From NCBI RefSeq assembly GCF_004209755.1, contig NZ_CP035913.1, positions 5,580,001 to 5,644,000 on the forward strand: a stretch of 64,000 bases of DNA. The letters run 5' to 3'. Shown one piece after another: positions 25,444 to 33,420 of the stretch. The notes beneath the pieces are model-generated. The model was not told the DNA's origin. It searched no databases and worked only from the letters and a program-made list of their open reading frames with translations. This stretch comes from Pseudoduganella lutea. GTDB lineage: Bacteria > Pseudomonadota > Gammaproteobacteria > Burkholderiales > Burkholderiaceae_D. Positions within the stretch are counted from its first letter, which is position 1. Every line of letters begins with the position of its first letter. The position numbers were made by a program, and so were the translations under genes.

Positions 25444-26658
25444 TTACATTGCCTGCATCAGCGATTGCAGCATCTGGTTCTCGGTGGTGATCACCTTCGA
25501 GTTCGCCTGGTAATTGCGCTGCGAACCCATCAGGCCCACCAGTTCGGACGTGATGTCCACGTTCGAGCCTTCCAGCGTGGCGGTCGACAGGGCGCCGGCC
25601 GCGCTCGCGCCCGGATTGTCCAGGCTGACGGTGCCGACGTCGGCGCCGTTCGCGGTCCAGCTGGTGTCGTTCACGGGGATCAGCGCATCCTCGTTCGAGA
25701 ACGTGGCCAGCTTGATCTGGCCGACGGCCTGCTGCTCGCCGTTCGAATACTTGGCGATGACCTTGCCGTCCGACGCCAGTTCCACGCCGACATACTGGCC
25801 GGTCGTGTAGCCGTCGGCGATGTTGACGGACGTGGTGGCTTCACCGGCCTGGAACGTGGTGCCGACGTAATCGAGCGTGATATCCAGCGGCGAGGCCGGG
25901 GCCGGGTTGAAGCCCAGCTTCAGCGTGGTCGGATCGTTCGTCATCTTGCCGTTCGCGTCGAACGTCAGCTTGACGCTGTCGCCCGCGGTCGGCACCTTGC
26001 CGTCGATCAGCGTGTGGACCGTCACGGAGTTTGCCGCGTCGTCGTCACGCACGAAGTACTGGCTCACCGTGTGGCTCTTGCCCAGGCTGTCGAACGCCAG
26101 CGTGACCTTGGTCATGTTGTAGCTGGCCGGATCCGGCGCCACGGTCGGGTCCGACGCATCGAACGCCACGGTCGGCTTCTTCCAGTCGGCCGACAGGTTG
26201 GCGGCGAAGTCGATCGCCTTGGTGGCTTTCGCCTCCAGCGTCTGGGTCGGCACCTTGATGTCGCCCGGCACGCCTTCCGATGCCACGCCCGGCGTCAGCT
26301 GGTTGCCCTGCACGCGGCGGCCGGCGCTGTCCACCAGGAAGTCCGAGCCATCCTTCGTGAAGATGCCGACACGGCTGTACACGGTCTCGCCCGACGTGGT
26401 CTTGCTGACGAAGAAGCCGCGGCCATTGATCGACGCGTCCAGCGAACGGCCGGTCGACAGCAGGCCGCCGGTCAGGCCGATGTTTTGCGTGGTCGAGCCG
26501 ACCTGCACGCCGGTCGGCTGGCTGCCCGCGTACATCGACGCGAAGTTGGCGCGCTGGGCCTTGTAGCCGTAGGTGCTGGCGTTGGCGATGTTGTTGGAAA
26601 TGCTGTTCAGTTGCTCGTTGACGGCCTGGATGCCGGACAGTGCGATATTGAAGCTCAT
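25444..26658 (-). CDS. flgE: Flagellar hook protein FlgE
   Basis: This 404-residue protein builds the universal-joint hook. It starts MSFNIALSGIQAVNEQLNSISNNIANASTYGYKAQRANFASMYAG and ends ATLEGSNVDITSELVGLMGSQRNYQANSKVITTENQMLQSLMQAM, both diagnostic. The length matches the Salmonella protein closely. The middle (DGSDFLVDSAGRRVQG, then NLSADWKKPT) corresponds to the surface domains. It lies 12 bases downstream of flgD, which supplies the hook cap. Confidence 0.97.
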   Translation of the reverse strand: MSFNIALSGIQAVNEQLNSISNNIANASTYGYKAQRANFASMYAGSQPTGVQVGSTTQNIGLTGGLLSTGRSLDASINGRGFFVSKTTSGETVYSRVGIFTKDGSDFLVDSAGRRVQGNQLTPGVASEGVPGDIKVPTQTLEAKATKAIDFAANLSADWKKPTVAFDASDPTVAPDPASYNMTKVTLAFDSLGKSHTVSQYFVRDDDAANSVTVHTLIDGKVPTAGDSVKLTFDANGKMTNDPTTLKLGFNPAPASPLDITLDYVGTTFQAGEATTSVNIADGYTTGQYVGVELASDGKVIAKYSNGEQQAVGQIKLATFSNEDALIPVNDTSWTANGADVGTVSLDNPGASAAGALSTATLEGSNVDITSELVGLMGSQRNYQANSKVITTENQMLQSLMQAM

Positions 26659-26670
26659 GGCGGGTCCTTG

Positions 26671-27384
26671 TTACAGAGAGGTGATGGCGGCGCCGGCAGC
26701 GGCGACAGCGTTGGAGTTGGATTTACCGTTGAATGCGGTAATTGCGCTCGGTGCGACTTCGCCGACATTGGCGATGTTCAGCACAATGCTGCCGTTCGAG
26801 CCCAGGCGCACACTGTTCAGGCGGCCGGCGATATCGACCGGCGGGTTTTCGCCCGTAGAAGTGACGACCTGCATCTTGTAATTCCCCGCCGGCAAGCCCA
26901 TCGCCGTCGGATCGATCGAGATCGGCGACGTGCCCGCGGTCAGCGGACCCAGCGCCAATTCATGCGCGACGCCATCGGTACCCGTGAGCACCAGCGTCGT
27001 CTTGCTGCTGTTCGAGCCCAGCGTGACGGCGCCGCCCACTTTCGCACCGTCCAGCTGCACGGCGGTGGCACTCGTCATCACTTCCGAACCGACCTGGGCG
27101 CCCAGGCCCAGCACCTGCATGCTTTGCAGCACGCTGGCATTGTTGCTGGTCTGCGAAGCCAGGCTCTGCAGTGCTTCCGTCTGCGACAGCTGGGTCAGCT
27201 GCTGCACGAATTGCGACGGGTCCGAAGGGGACAGCGGATCCTGGTTCTGGATCTGCGCCACCAGCAGCTTGGTGAACATCTCCTGGCTTTCGCTGGTGCC
27301 GCTCGTGCCATTGGCCTTGGGCGTGGTGCTGCCGGCCGTGGAGGCCGCCGCGCTGGCGGGATTCGTAAAAAGATTGGTTTCCAT
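26671..27384 (-). CDS. flgD: Flagellar hook cap/assembly protein FlgD
   Basis: This 237-residue scaffold caps the growing hook. The conserved block MFTKLLVAQIQNQDPLSPSDPSQFVQQLTQLSQTEALQSL lies at about 35-75, followed by a Fn3/tudor-like half (LALGPLTAGTSPISIDPTAMGLPAGNYKMQV). The first 35 residues are Ala/Ser/Thr-rich and likely flexible, carrying the export signal. It is two bases from flgC and 12 from flgE. Confidence 0.95.
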   Translation of the reverse strand: METNLFTNPASAAASTAGSTTPKANGTSGTSESQEMFTKLLVAQIQNQDPLSPSDPSQFVQQLTQLSQTEALQSLASQTSNNASVLQSMQVLGLGAQVGSEVMTSATAVQLDGAKVGGAVTLGSNSSKTTLVLTGTDGVAHELALGPLTAGTSPISIDPTAMGLPAGNYKMQVVTSTGENPPVDIAGRLNSVRLGSNGSIVLNIANVGEVAPSAITAFNGKSNSNAVAAAGAAITSL

Positions 27385-27386
27385 GA

Positions 27387-27797
27387 TCAGCCTTCACCCA
27401 GTTTCAGCAAGGATTGCTGCATGCCACGGACGCGGCCCATGACTTCGACATTCGTTTCAAAGGCACGCGAGGCGGACATCATGTCCGTCATCTCGGCCAC
27501 CTGGTTGACGTTCGGGTAGAACACATGGCCGTCGGCATTGGCCATGGGATTGTCCGGCTCGTACACCTTGCGTAGCGGCTCGGCGCTTTGCACCACGTCG
27601 AGCACCTGCACGCGGCTGCCGGCGGCGCCGTCCTCGTTCATCACGGCCGCGAACACGGGCTTGCGGGCGCGGTACGTATCGTTTTCGTTGCCGGAAACGG
27701 AATCGGCGTTGGCCAGGTTCGATGCCACCGTATTGAGGCGCACCGTCTGCGCCGCCATCGCGGAACCCGCGATCTGGGAAATGTCCTTGAAACTCAT
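27387..27797 (-). CDS. flgC: Flagellar proximal rod protein FlgC
   Basis: This 136-residue rod subunit begins MSFKDISQIAGSAMAAQTVRLNTVASNLANADS and ends NVNQVAEMTDMMSASRAFETNVEVMGRVRGMQQSLLKLGEG, typical of FlgC. The YEPDNPMANADGHVFYPN segment is nearly invariant in the family. A 133-base gap to flgB contains an imperfect GC stem (27887-27908) without a T tail on the transcribed strand. Confidence 0.96.
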   Translation of the reverse strand: MSFKDISQIAGSAMAAQTVRLNTVASNLANADSVSGNENDTYRARKPVFAAVMNEDGAAGSRVQVLDVVQSAEPLRKVYEPDNPMANADGHVFYPNVNQVAEMTDMMSASRAFETNVEVMGRVRGMQQSLLKLGEG

Positions 27798-27930
27798 GAG
27801 TACTCCTGCTTGGCTGACTGAGCGGTTATCGACATGCCGCTGGCGTTCTGAATGACAAACTCACCATGACTGGTGGAAATTTTTTGCGGCGGTCGCGACG
27901 AACCGCCGGCACTGTCATTCCCGGCCGTAT

Positions 27931-28293
27931 TTATTGACCATTGATGGCCTTGGCCAGCCCGCGCAGTTTCATGTTGATGAACGTGAGACTGGTCTGGAAG
28001 TCCGTCGCGTTCTGCGAGAAGGCCGCCTGCTCGACACCGATCTCGACGGTATTGCCGTCCGTACTCGGGTGGAAGGGCACGCGGTACAGCGGATCGCTGT
28101 CGCTGATCAGCGAAAGGCCGCCTTCGTCCTGCGAACGCAGCTGCGCCATCGATGCGGCGAAGTCGATATCCTTGGCCTGGAAGCCAGGTGTGTTTTCGTT
28201 GGCGATGTTCGATGCCAGAACGCGGGTCCGTTCCGCCCGCAGGTGAAGCGCGTCGGCGTGCACGCCGGTGGCTTCCTTGAAATTGATTCCCAT
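27931..28293 (-). CDS. flgB: Flagellar proximal rod protein FlgB
   Basis: This 120-residue rod subunit starts MGINFKEATGVHADALHLRAERTRVLASNIANENTPGFQAKDIDF and ends EIGVEQAAFSQNATDFQTSLTFINMKLRGLAKAI. The start at 28293 has AGGGAG upstream and fits family length; a longer frame from 28326 adds residues unlike FlgB. It opens the flgB-flgL run and is divergent from flgA, so the operon promoter should lie in 28294-28457. Confidence 0.96.
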   Translation of the reverse strand: MGINFKEATGVHADALHLRAERTRVLASNIANENTPGFQAKDIDFAASMAQLRSQDEGGLSLISDSDPLYRVPFHPSTDGNTVEIGVEQAAFSQNATDFQTSLTFINMKLRGLAKAINGQ

Positions 28294-28457
28294 TGATTCT
28301 CCCTGTGAGGCGAGCCGCCGTGCCACATGAGGCAGCCCATGTAAAATGACCGCGGTTGCATGAAACCTCGCCTGCGACCAGTCATTTGAATGAAGCTCGA
28401 ATGAAGCTCGTACTGCACGTAAGCCCGTACTGCATGTTGAACCATAAGGTGTTGCCC

Positions 28458-29168
28458 ATGCTCAACAAACGAATTGTACCCGGAATCTTCTTGCTGTTGC
28501 TCATCGGCACCATCAAGTTTTCGATGGCAGCGCCAGTGACGGCGGAGCAGCTTGCCGCGAAAGTGCAGCAGGCGGCACAGGAACAGTTGAAAAGACATGC
28601 CGGACTGGCAAACTGGATCGATCCGCAGTTCACCGTCGAGGTTGTCCGTAATGCACGGCCCATCGGTCCGTGTGCGCAGCCGCCCAGAGTGGAGCCGGCC
28701 GATGTGCGCATGCCGGCGCGCATGCGCTTCGTGGCAATCTGTCCAGATCAGGGCGGCTGGCGTTATGAATTCGTCACGCGCGCGAAGATTTCCGCCAAGG
28801 TGGCCGTTGCGGCAACTGACTTGTCGACTGGGAAAATCCTGTCTTCCGACGATGTGTTGCTGGAGCGCCACGACATCAGCGGCATGCCGGACAGTTTCTC
28901 GGATTTGACCGCCGTGCAGGACATGGCCACGCGCCGCACGATCCGCGCCGGCGACGTGTTGCGGCAGAACATGCTCGTCGCGCCCACGCTCGTCAAGCGG
29001 GGCGATGCCGTGCGCATCGTGGCGAAAAACGAGCAGATCGAGGTCAGCATGGCTGGCGAAGCGATCGATGGCGGCGGGCGCGGTGCGACGATCCGGGTGA
29101 AGAATGCCAGCGGGGTGACGATCCGTGCCCGCGTGACCGACATGGGCCAGGTCCAGCCGGCTGATTGA
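28458..29168 (+). CDS. flgA: P-ring assembly chaperone FlgA
   Basis: This 236-residue periplasmic protein helps FlgI form the P ring. With the start at 28458, preceded by AAGGTG, residues 1-24 (MLNKRIVPGIFLLLLIGTIKFSMAA) are a signal peptide. In-frame Met codons at 28356, 28401 and 28434 would precede this signal. The C-terminal SAF domain is visible as AATDLSTGKILSSDDVLLERHDIS and RRTIRAGDVLRQNMLVAPTLVKRGDAVRIVAKNEQIEVSMAGEAIDGG, ending in RVTDMGQVQPAD. It is transcribed away from flgB. Confidence 0.92.
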   Translation: MLNKRIVPGIFLLLLIGTIKFSMAAPVTAEQLAAKVQQAAQEQLKRHAGLANWIDPQFTVEVVRNARPIGPCAQPPRVEPADVRMPARMRFVAICPDQGGWRYEFVTRAKISAKVAVAATDLSTGKILSSDDVLLERHDISGMPDSFSDLTAVQDMATRRTIRAGDVLRQNMLVAPTLVKRGDAVRIVAKNEQIEVSMAGEAIDGGGRGATIRVKNASGVTIRARVTDMGQVQPAD

Positions 29169-29334
29169 TTTCGCAGTCGAAATATATATTTCCTTTGTAA
29201 AACAACGACTTGGAGCTGCGTCAAGGTCCGTGCCTGTTGGGGCGCTCTCCGTGGGCGTGCCTGCTAAGTTGAATGCGTATGCCGTCGTGATCGCAGCCGT
29301 GATTCCGGCATGCCAACTTACGGGGACGACCACC

Positions 29335-29985
29335 ATGAAATCACTGATGAGTATGCTGCATCGTACGCAACCGCTGCGATGCCTCGCTGCCGCCGCCATG
29401 TGCGCCTTGGCCTTCAATGCCCACGCCGCCATTGGCGCCGCCAGCGCCGCCGACGTGACGCTGGCGGGCCAGCCTGCGGACGCGTTCGCCTATCAGGAAG
29501 GCTGGAACCCGCATGCGGGACCGCAGGGCGACACGAGCGGCTTCGGCAGCGCATTCGACGGCTTCGGCTCGGGCGACTACAGCCTGCTTGACAAATACGA
29601 GGCCGGCGGCAGTTTCACCAATGCGGGTCCGCTGACCTTCACCTTCACCGGCGACACCGGCACATCCGGCGAGTGGACCGTCACCAATACCAGCGCAACG
29701 CACAACATCACGCTCGACCTGATCTTTGCGATCCACGCCGGCAATCAGGGCGGGGCGTGGCTGTTCGACAATGAAACGATCAATGCAGGCCAGACGCTGG
29801 AAGGCACCTGGCAGATCATGTGGACCGTGGGCATGAACGGCGCGCATCCCGAATTCTCGAACCTGACACTGTTCGGGCAGGACATGGTGATGACCCCGGT
29901 GCCGGAACCGGGAACGTATGCGATGCTGCTGGCCGGACTGGGGGTGGCCGGGGTGGCAATGCGCCGGAAGCGCAAGGTTCACTGA
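29335..29985 (+). CDS. PEP-CTERM sorting-domain protein
   Basis: This 216-residue exported protein has a signal peptide ending FNAHA and a C-terminal sorting signal from residue 189: VPEP, a hydrophobic stretch and MRRKRKVH. The body is rich in Gly, Asn and Thr (GSAFDGFGSGDYSLLDKYEAGGSF, TFTFTGDTGTSGEWTVTNTSA), consistent with a beta-sandwich surface protein. The start at 29335 is chosen for the signal peptide and an upstream GGGGACG. It is not a flagellar gene, yet it lies inside the flagellar locus between flgA and vapBC, so it seems part of an insertion. Confidence 0.87.
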   Translation: MKSLMSMLHRTQPLRCLAAAAMCALAFNAHAAIGAASAADVTLAGQPADAFAYQEGWNPHAGPQGDTSGFGSAFDGFGSGDYSLLDKYEAGGSFTNAGPLTFTFTGDTGTSGEWTVTNTSATHNITLDLIFAIHAGNQGGAWLFDNETINAGQTLEGTWQIMWTVGMNGAHPEFSNLTLFGQDMVMTPVPEPGTYAMLLAGLGVAGVAMRRKRKVH

Positions 29986-30052
29986 CCTGGTGATGGAGTG
30001 CCGCCGAAACCTGCTTCGGCGGTATTCGTTGGCGGCACTGCGGTCAACAGCT

Positions 30053-30436
30053 TTAATGGCTGACTTGACGAAAAGCAATGCCGAGCTTTTCCGCAAGTAT
30101 GCCCAGCCGTCGGTCGTTGGTCCACAGGACTGTACCTGGCGTCATCAAGGTCGAGGCCAACAGCGCTATGTCGACCAAGCCACAACCCTGTCCATACAGT
30201 CCTGCGCGCTCGATGAGTTCCCGGACTTCTTCCAGTGTGGCCTGGCGAACGTACTGAAGCATTCCGATATCACGCAGCGTTTGAAGCCGAGGTGCTGGCG
30301 GCGTTCCACAGGCCAGTTCAGTAATCACCATTGGGTGAGTCAGCGCATTATCCTGCGCCAGCAAGCCAACCAGAATTTCGTTGCGATAGCGAAAATGATC
30401 GACCCATACCGATGTGTCGACAAGGACGCTGCTCAT
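30053..30436 (-). CDS. vapC: VapC-type PIN-domain toxin ribonuclease
   Basis: This 127-residue PIN-domain RNase is the toxin of a type II pair. Four acidic residues of the active site are visible: [10 protein letters not shown] at the start, [17 protein letters not shown] and LWTNDRRLG. Its start overlaps the end of vapB by four bases (ATGA), the standard coupling of antitoxin and toxin. GC content is visibly lower than in the flagellar genes around it, suggesting separate origin. The RNA target cannot be read from sequence. Confidence 0.9.
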   Translation of the reverse strand: MSSVLVDTSVWVDHFRYRNEILVGLLAQDNALTHPMVITELACGTPPAPRLQTLRDIGMLQYVRQATLEEVRELIERAGLYGQGCGLVDIALLASTLMTPGTVLWTNDRRLGILAEKLGIAFRQVSH

Positions 30437-30633
30437 TCCGAGGAACTCGATCGCCGGGGTATCTCCGGCATGCCAGGCACTGAACCACCCAGCGCGGAAA
30501 GCCGCTTGGCTGCCTGTACTCGCACGAAGGTCTTGATGGCTTCTCGAAAGAGGTCAGCCTTGTCCATCTCCGGATCGGCCATTTCGAGAGCCTTTGCATA
30601 GAGCTCGTCGTCGATCGTCACGGTTGTTCGCAT
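30433..30633 (-). CDS. vapB: VapB-type antitoxin
   Basis: This 66-residue antitoxin begins [50 protein letters not shown], a ribbon-helix-helix DNA-binding start followed by a basic helix. The C-terminus ([12 protein letters not shown]) is the expected disordered toxin-binding tail. AGGAGG seven bases upstream fixes the start at 30633. It should bind VapC and repress the pair. It lies in an AT-richer islet inside the flagellar locus. Confidence 0.88.
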   Translation of the reverse strand: MRTTVTIDDELYAKALEMADPEMDKADLFREAIKTFVRVQAAKRLSALGGSVPGMPEIPRRSSSSE

Positions 30634-30862
30634 GAAGGCCTCCTGTGTCAGAAATGAACCCATTCTGCATCAATGCGGACATCACAACAAGCGAAGCAGT
30701 AAGCTGTATAGGCCGCATCGGACCCGACGGGATAGGTAGCAAGCCATCTGACCTCGGCGGTTTTCGCCAAATGCTATTGGTCTGCTCGAGATCCCATTGT
30801 TCGCGCGCTTTCGATATGCGTCAGTAACGTCGAAGCCTGGGGAGTCGTTGCTGTGAGGACGT

Positions 30863-30890
30863 AAAAAAAAGCGAGCAGGTCGCTCGCTTT
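30863..30890 (-). terminator. Intrinsic terminator after the GH73 gene
   Basis: On the minus strand AAAAGCGAGC, a short loop and GCTCGC are followed by eight T. It lies about 20 bases after the stop of the glucosaminidase gene and closes the fliE-to-GH73 minus-strand run. Confidence 0.9.
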
Positions 30891-30908
30891 TGATTTCTCA
30901 GGCATGCC

Positions 30909-31679
30909 TCAATACTCGGTACGGGCGACCCTTGCCGCCAGCTTCGACAGTTTCTGTACATAAGCCGGATCGGTGGCGTAGCCGCCACGCGCCAGGCCGC
31001 TGGCGAACGCATGGGCGTCGTTGCCCGTGTTGAGCGCCTTCTGGTAGCGCGGGTTCGAGGCCAGCAGGTTGGCATAGTCGTTGAAAGCGCTGGCCTGGTC
31101 GGGGTAGCTGCGGAATTTTTCGACCTTGCGCACCGCCGCGCCATGCTCGTATTCCGTGGTGACATTGGCCGCCACGTCGCCCTGCCACTGGCCACCGGCC
31201 TTGATGCCGAACAGGTTGTTGCTGTCGGCGGTGCCGTTGCGCAACGGTCGCTGGCCCCAGCCGGATTCGAGGGCCGCGTGGGCCGCCACGATGTCGGGCG
31301 ACACGCCGAGCTTGGCCGCTGCCGCCTCGGCATGGGGGCGGATCGTTGCCAGGAAGCGTTGCTGGGCATCGCCACCGATGCCGTCGACGCCATCCACGGC
31401 CGAAGCCTCTGCACCGGCCTCGGTGCCGCCGATCGCCACGCCGGCCAGCCGGGCACGCAATGCGGCGCCATCCGCGGTCAGGGGCGTGTCCGGGCCGCTG
31501 AACGACTGGCCGCCGCCTTCAGCGATGAAGGAAGCCACGTCGGCCTGCACGGCCTGGAAGGCGCCGGAGAAGGCAACGCCGCCGCCGCCGGAAAACGCGG
31601 CGGGCAGGGTGGGGCGCGCCGACGTCATGTTGGACATGGTGGCCGCGGTGGCCTGGGTGGGCATCGTCGAGAACGTCAT
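30909..31679 (-). CDS. Stand-alone flagellar GH73 glucosaminidase (FlgJ C-terminal type)
   Basis: The 256-residue protein ends in a full GH73 muramidase/N-acetylglucosaminidase domain of the kind fused to FlgJ: RFLATIRPHAEAAAAKLGVSPDIVAAHAALESGWGQR, in which the Glu of ALESGWG is the likely catalytic acid, then SNNLFGIKAGG, YEHGAAVRKVEKFRSYPDQASAFNDYA and GYATDPAYVQKLSKL. Residues 1-115 are low-complexity and lack a Sec signal, consistent with export through the flagellar T3SS. It would open peptidoglycan for the rod. It begins one base after flgN. No rod-scaffold domain is present; that lies in flgJ at 21442. Confidence 0.88.
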   Translation of the reverse strand: MTFSTMPTQATAATMSNMTSARPTLPAAFSGGGGVAFSGAFQAVQADVASFIAEGGGQSFSGPDTPLTADGAALRARLAGVAIGGTEAGAEASAVDGVDGIGGDAQQRFLATIRPHAEAAAAKLGVSPDIVAAHAALESGWGQRPLRNGTADSNNLFGIKAGGQWQGDVAANVTTEYEHGAAVRKVEKFRSYPDQASAFNDYANLLASNPRYQKALNTGNDAHAFASGLARGGYATDPAYVQKLSKLAARVARTEY

Positions 31680-31680
31680 G

Positions 31681-32136
31681 TCAGGCCGGTTCGTAGGTCT
31701 GGTTTTCGCCGTGCAGCACGCGCTGCATGATCGTGAATTGTTCGGCAAGCAAGTCGCCATTGCGCCGGCCGGCTGTCTTCGCCGCCAGCACCATCCGTTC
31801 CAGCGCCTGCCAGTCGGCTTCCAGCCGGGCGCGCGGTTCCGGGCGCAGCAGTGCGAACACCTGCGCGATCGACGGGTTCGGGCCCGTCAGCCGCGCCGCG
31901 AGTTCCACGCGAAGGGCGCGCCGGGCTTCCAGCGTGTCGACCAGGTCGCCGATCTCGGCGGCGAGATGGCCCAGCTGTTCCTGATGATGCCGGATGGCCG
32001 CATCGAACTGGCGCTCCAGCAGGTCGAGCAGGACAGGATACGCCGCCATGTCGTCGGCCACGCCCTGCAGCAACTGCGTCATTGCCTCCTGGCGGCCGAT
32101 CCCTTGCTTCTGCTTGCCCTTCACCGTTGCAACCAC
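31681..32136 (-). CDS. flgN: Flagellar chaperone FlgN
   Basis: This 151-residue helical protein matches the FlgN/FlgK-FlgL chaperone family. It contains MTQLLQGVADDMAAYPVLLDLLERQFDAAIRHHQEQLGHLAAEIGDLVDTLEARR, a long coiled-coil, and ends WQALERMVLAAKTAGRRNGDLLAEQFTIMQRVLHGENQTYEPA with the conserved NG-LL pattern. It sits two bases from flgM and one from the GH73 gene, the usual flgM-flgN neighbourhood. Confidence 0.85.
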   Translation of the reverse strand: MVATVKGKQKQGIGRQEAMTQLLQGVADDMAAYPVLLDLLERQFDAAIRHHQEQLGHLAAEIGDLVDTLEARRALRVELAARLTGPNPSIAQVFALLRPEPRARLEADWQALERMVLAAKTAGRRNGDLLAEQFTIMQRVLHGENQTYEPA

Positions 32137-32137
32137 G

Positions 32138-32407
32138 TCACTGGCCCCCGTGGAAACGCTGGATCACGCCAGCCAGCTTGCTGGCATTGAACGGCAACTC
32201 GCCCTTGGCGAGCGCATCGCGCAACATCGCCACTTTCGCGTGGTCGAAGTCGGGCATCTCCTTCATCGCCTGCATGGCGGGCTGGAGTACGGAAGATTGC
32301 AGGGCCGAGCTTGCCGCCGGGGCGGCGGCCTTCGGTGCCTCTGCCTGGGCGGTTTCGGTGACGGTCTGCACCGGCATCACACCCGGGGTTCCACTGGAAA
32401 TTCGCAT
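32138..32407 (-). CDS. flgM: Anti-sigma-28 factor FlgM
   Basis: This 89-residue FlgM would hold FliA inactive until hook completion and then be exported. The C-terminal sigma-binding helix is FDHAKVAMLRDALAKGELPFNASKLAGVIQRF. The N-terminal half is Ala/Pro-rich and probably disordered. ATG at 32407 is preferred because GAGG lies eight bases upstream; an ATG at 32440 with a weaker site gives 100 residues. It follows motB and precedes flgN, in the same run as fliA, so sigma and anti-sigma may be coexpressed. Confidence 0.85.
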   Translation of the reverse strand: MRISSGTPGVMPVQTVTETAQAEAPKAAAPAASSALQSSVLQPAMQAMKEMPDFDHAKVAMLRDALAKGELPFNASKLAGVIQRFHGGQ

Positions 32408-32445
32408 ACGTTGACCTCTTGGCTTGGTTTCAATCGCCATGTCCG

Positions 32446-33420
32446 TTACCCTCCAGCCGGCAGCATCTTGTCGCGCAGCTGCTTCAGTTCGCCCGCATCC
32501 GGCAGTTCCGTCTCGACACCGGGAGCGATGGCTTCCGTATTGCCCGGCATGCCGAACATGCCGGCAACGGCGTTGGCCTGGCTGCTCGTCAGGATCAGCA
32601 ATTCGATCCGCCGGTTGATGCCGGCCGTGGCGTGCTTCGTGTCGAGCGGCGCGCGGTCGGCCATGCCGACCACCTGCAGTACGCTGTCGGACGGCATGCT
32701 GCCGGCAAGCAGCTGAGCCCGCGCGGACATGGCGCGGTTCGACGACAGGTTCCAGTTCGAGAACGCCGCATGGCTCGTATTTTCGTACTGCAACGAGTCC
32801 GTGTGACCGACGATCAGCATCTGGTTTTTCATGCGTGCAAACAAGGGTCCCATTTTACGCAAAAGCGACTGGAATTTCCCGGTTGGGATGGCGCTGCCGC
32901 GCACAAACATGCCTTGCTTGTCGGTATCATGCAACATGACACGAAGGCCATACGGCGTGATCACCGATTCCAGGTTGCTCTTCAGGCCAGCATCATGGCT
33001 CATCTGTTGCAGCGCCTTGGCCAGCATCGCCAGGTCGTCGCGCGTCTCGTAGGCCACCTTCGACGGCGCCTGTTGCGCGTTTTGCTGCGTGCTCTCGATT
33101 TCCTTGCCCTGCACGTCCGAATTGCCGGTGCGCGGCATCGGGAAGCGTTCGATCAGGCTGCCCCGCGGGCCGCCCACGGCTTCCGGCATCACGCCCTTGC
33201 CCTGGTCCGTCTTGTTGCCATCCGATTCCTGGAGGATCTGCTGCAGGCTCTCGGTATTGCGCGCGGCCATCAGCCACAACACCAGGAACAGGCACATCAG
33301 CGCCAGGCAGAAGTCCGCGAACGCCACTTTCCATGCCCCGCCGTGATCGTCGTGCGCGTGCTTGCCGCCGCTGCGCTTGACGATCGTGGTTTCATGGTGT
33401 TTCTCATGCGGCTTTAGCAC
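32446..33420 (-). CDS. motB: Flagellar stator protein MotB (LafU-like)
   Basis: This 324-residue stator subunit binds peptidoglycan and conducts ions. The single membrane segment is VAFADFCLALMCLFLVLWLMAA, with the ion-carrying Asp at residue 36. The OmpA-like peptidoglycan-binding domain includes LRVMLHDTDKQGMF, IVGHTDSLQY and WNLSSNRAMSARAQLL, then GMADRAP and INRRIELLIL. The start is the GTG at 33420, preceded by GGGAGGTGGCC, and overlaps motA by 17 bases; the longer frame from 33474 lies inside motA. The motA-motB pair directly after fliA corresponds to lafS-T-U order. Confidence 0.92.
   Translation of the reverse strand: MLKPHEKHHETTIVKRSGGKHAHDDHGGAWKVAFADFCLALMCLFLVLWLMAARNTESLQQILQESDGNKTDQGKGVMPEAVGGPRGSLIERFPMPRTGNSDVQGKEIESTQQNAQQAPSKVAYETRDDLAMLAKALQQMSHDAGLKSNLESVITPYGLRVMLHDTDKQGMFVRGSAIPTGKFQSLLRKMGPLFARMKNQMLIVGHTDSLQYENTSHAAFSNWNLSSNRAMSARAQLLAGSMPSDSVLQVVGMADRAPLDTKHATAGINRRIELLILTSSQANAVAGMFGMPGNTEAIAPGVETELPDAGELKQLRDKMLPAGG

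Noticed and set aside
24694..27519. Open frame of 941 codons opposite flgF, flgE and flgD
   Set aside because: Its composition (Arg, His, Gly, Val) is that of an antisense shadow, and the opposite strand carries three certain flagellar genes.
27877..27908. Stem between flgB and flgC considered as a terminator
   Set aside because: On the transcribed strand the stem is followed by an A run, not a T run, and the stem is imperfect.
28310..28345. TGGCACG upstream of flgB as a sigma-54 site
   Set aside because: The -24 half is perfect but the spacing to the next GC is 11 instead of 10 and the -12 half reads TCGC.
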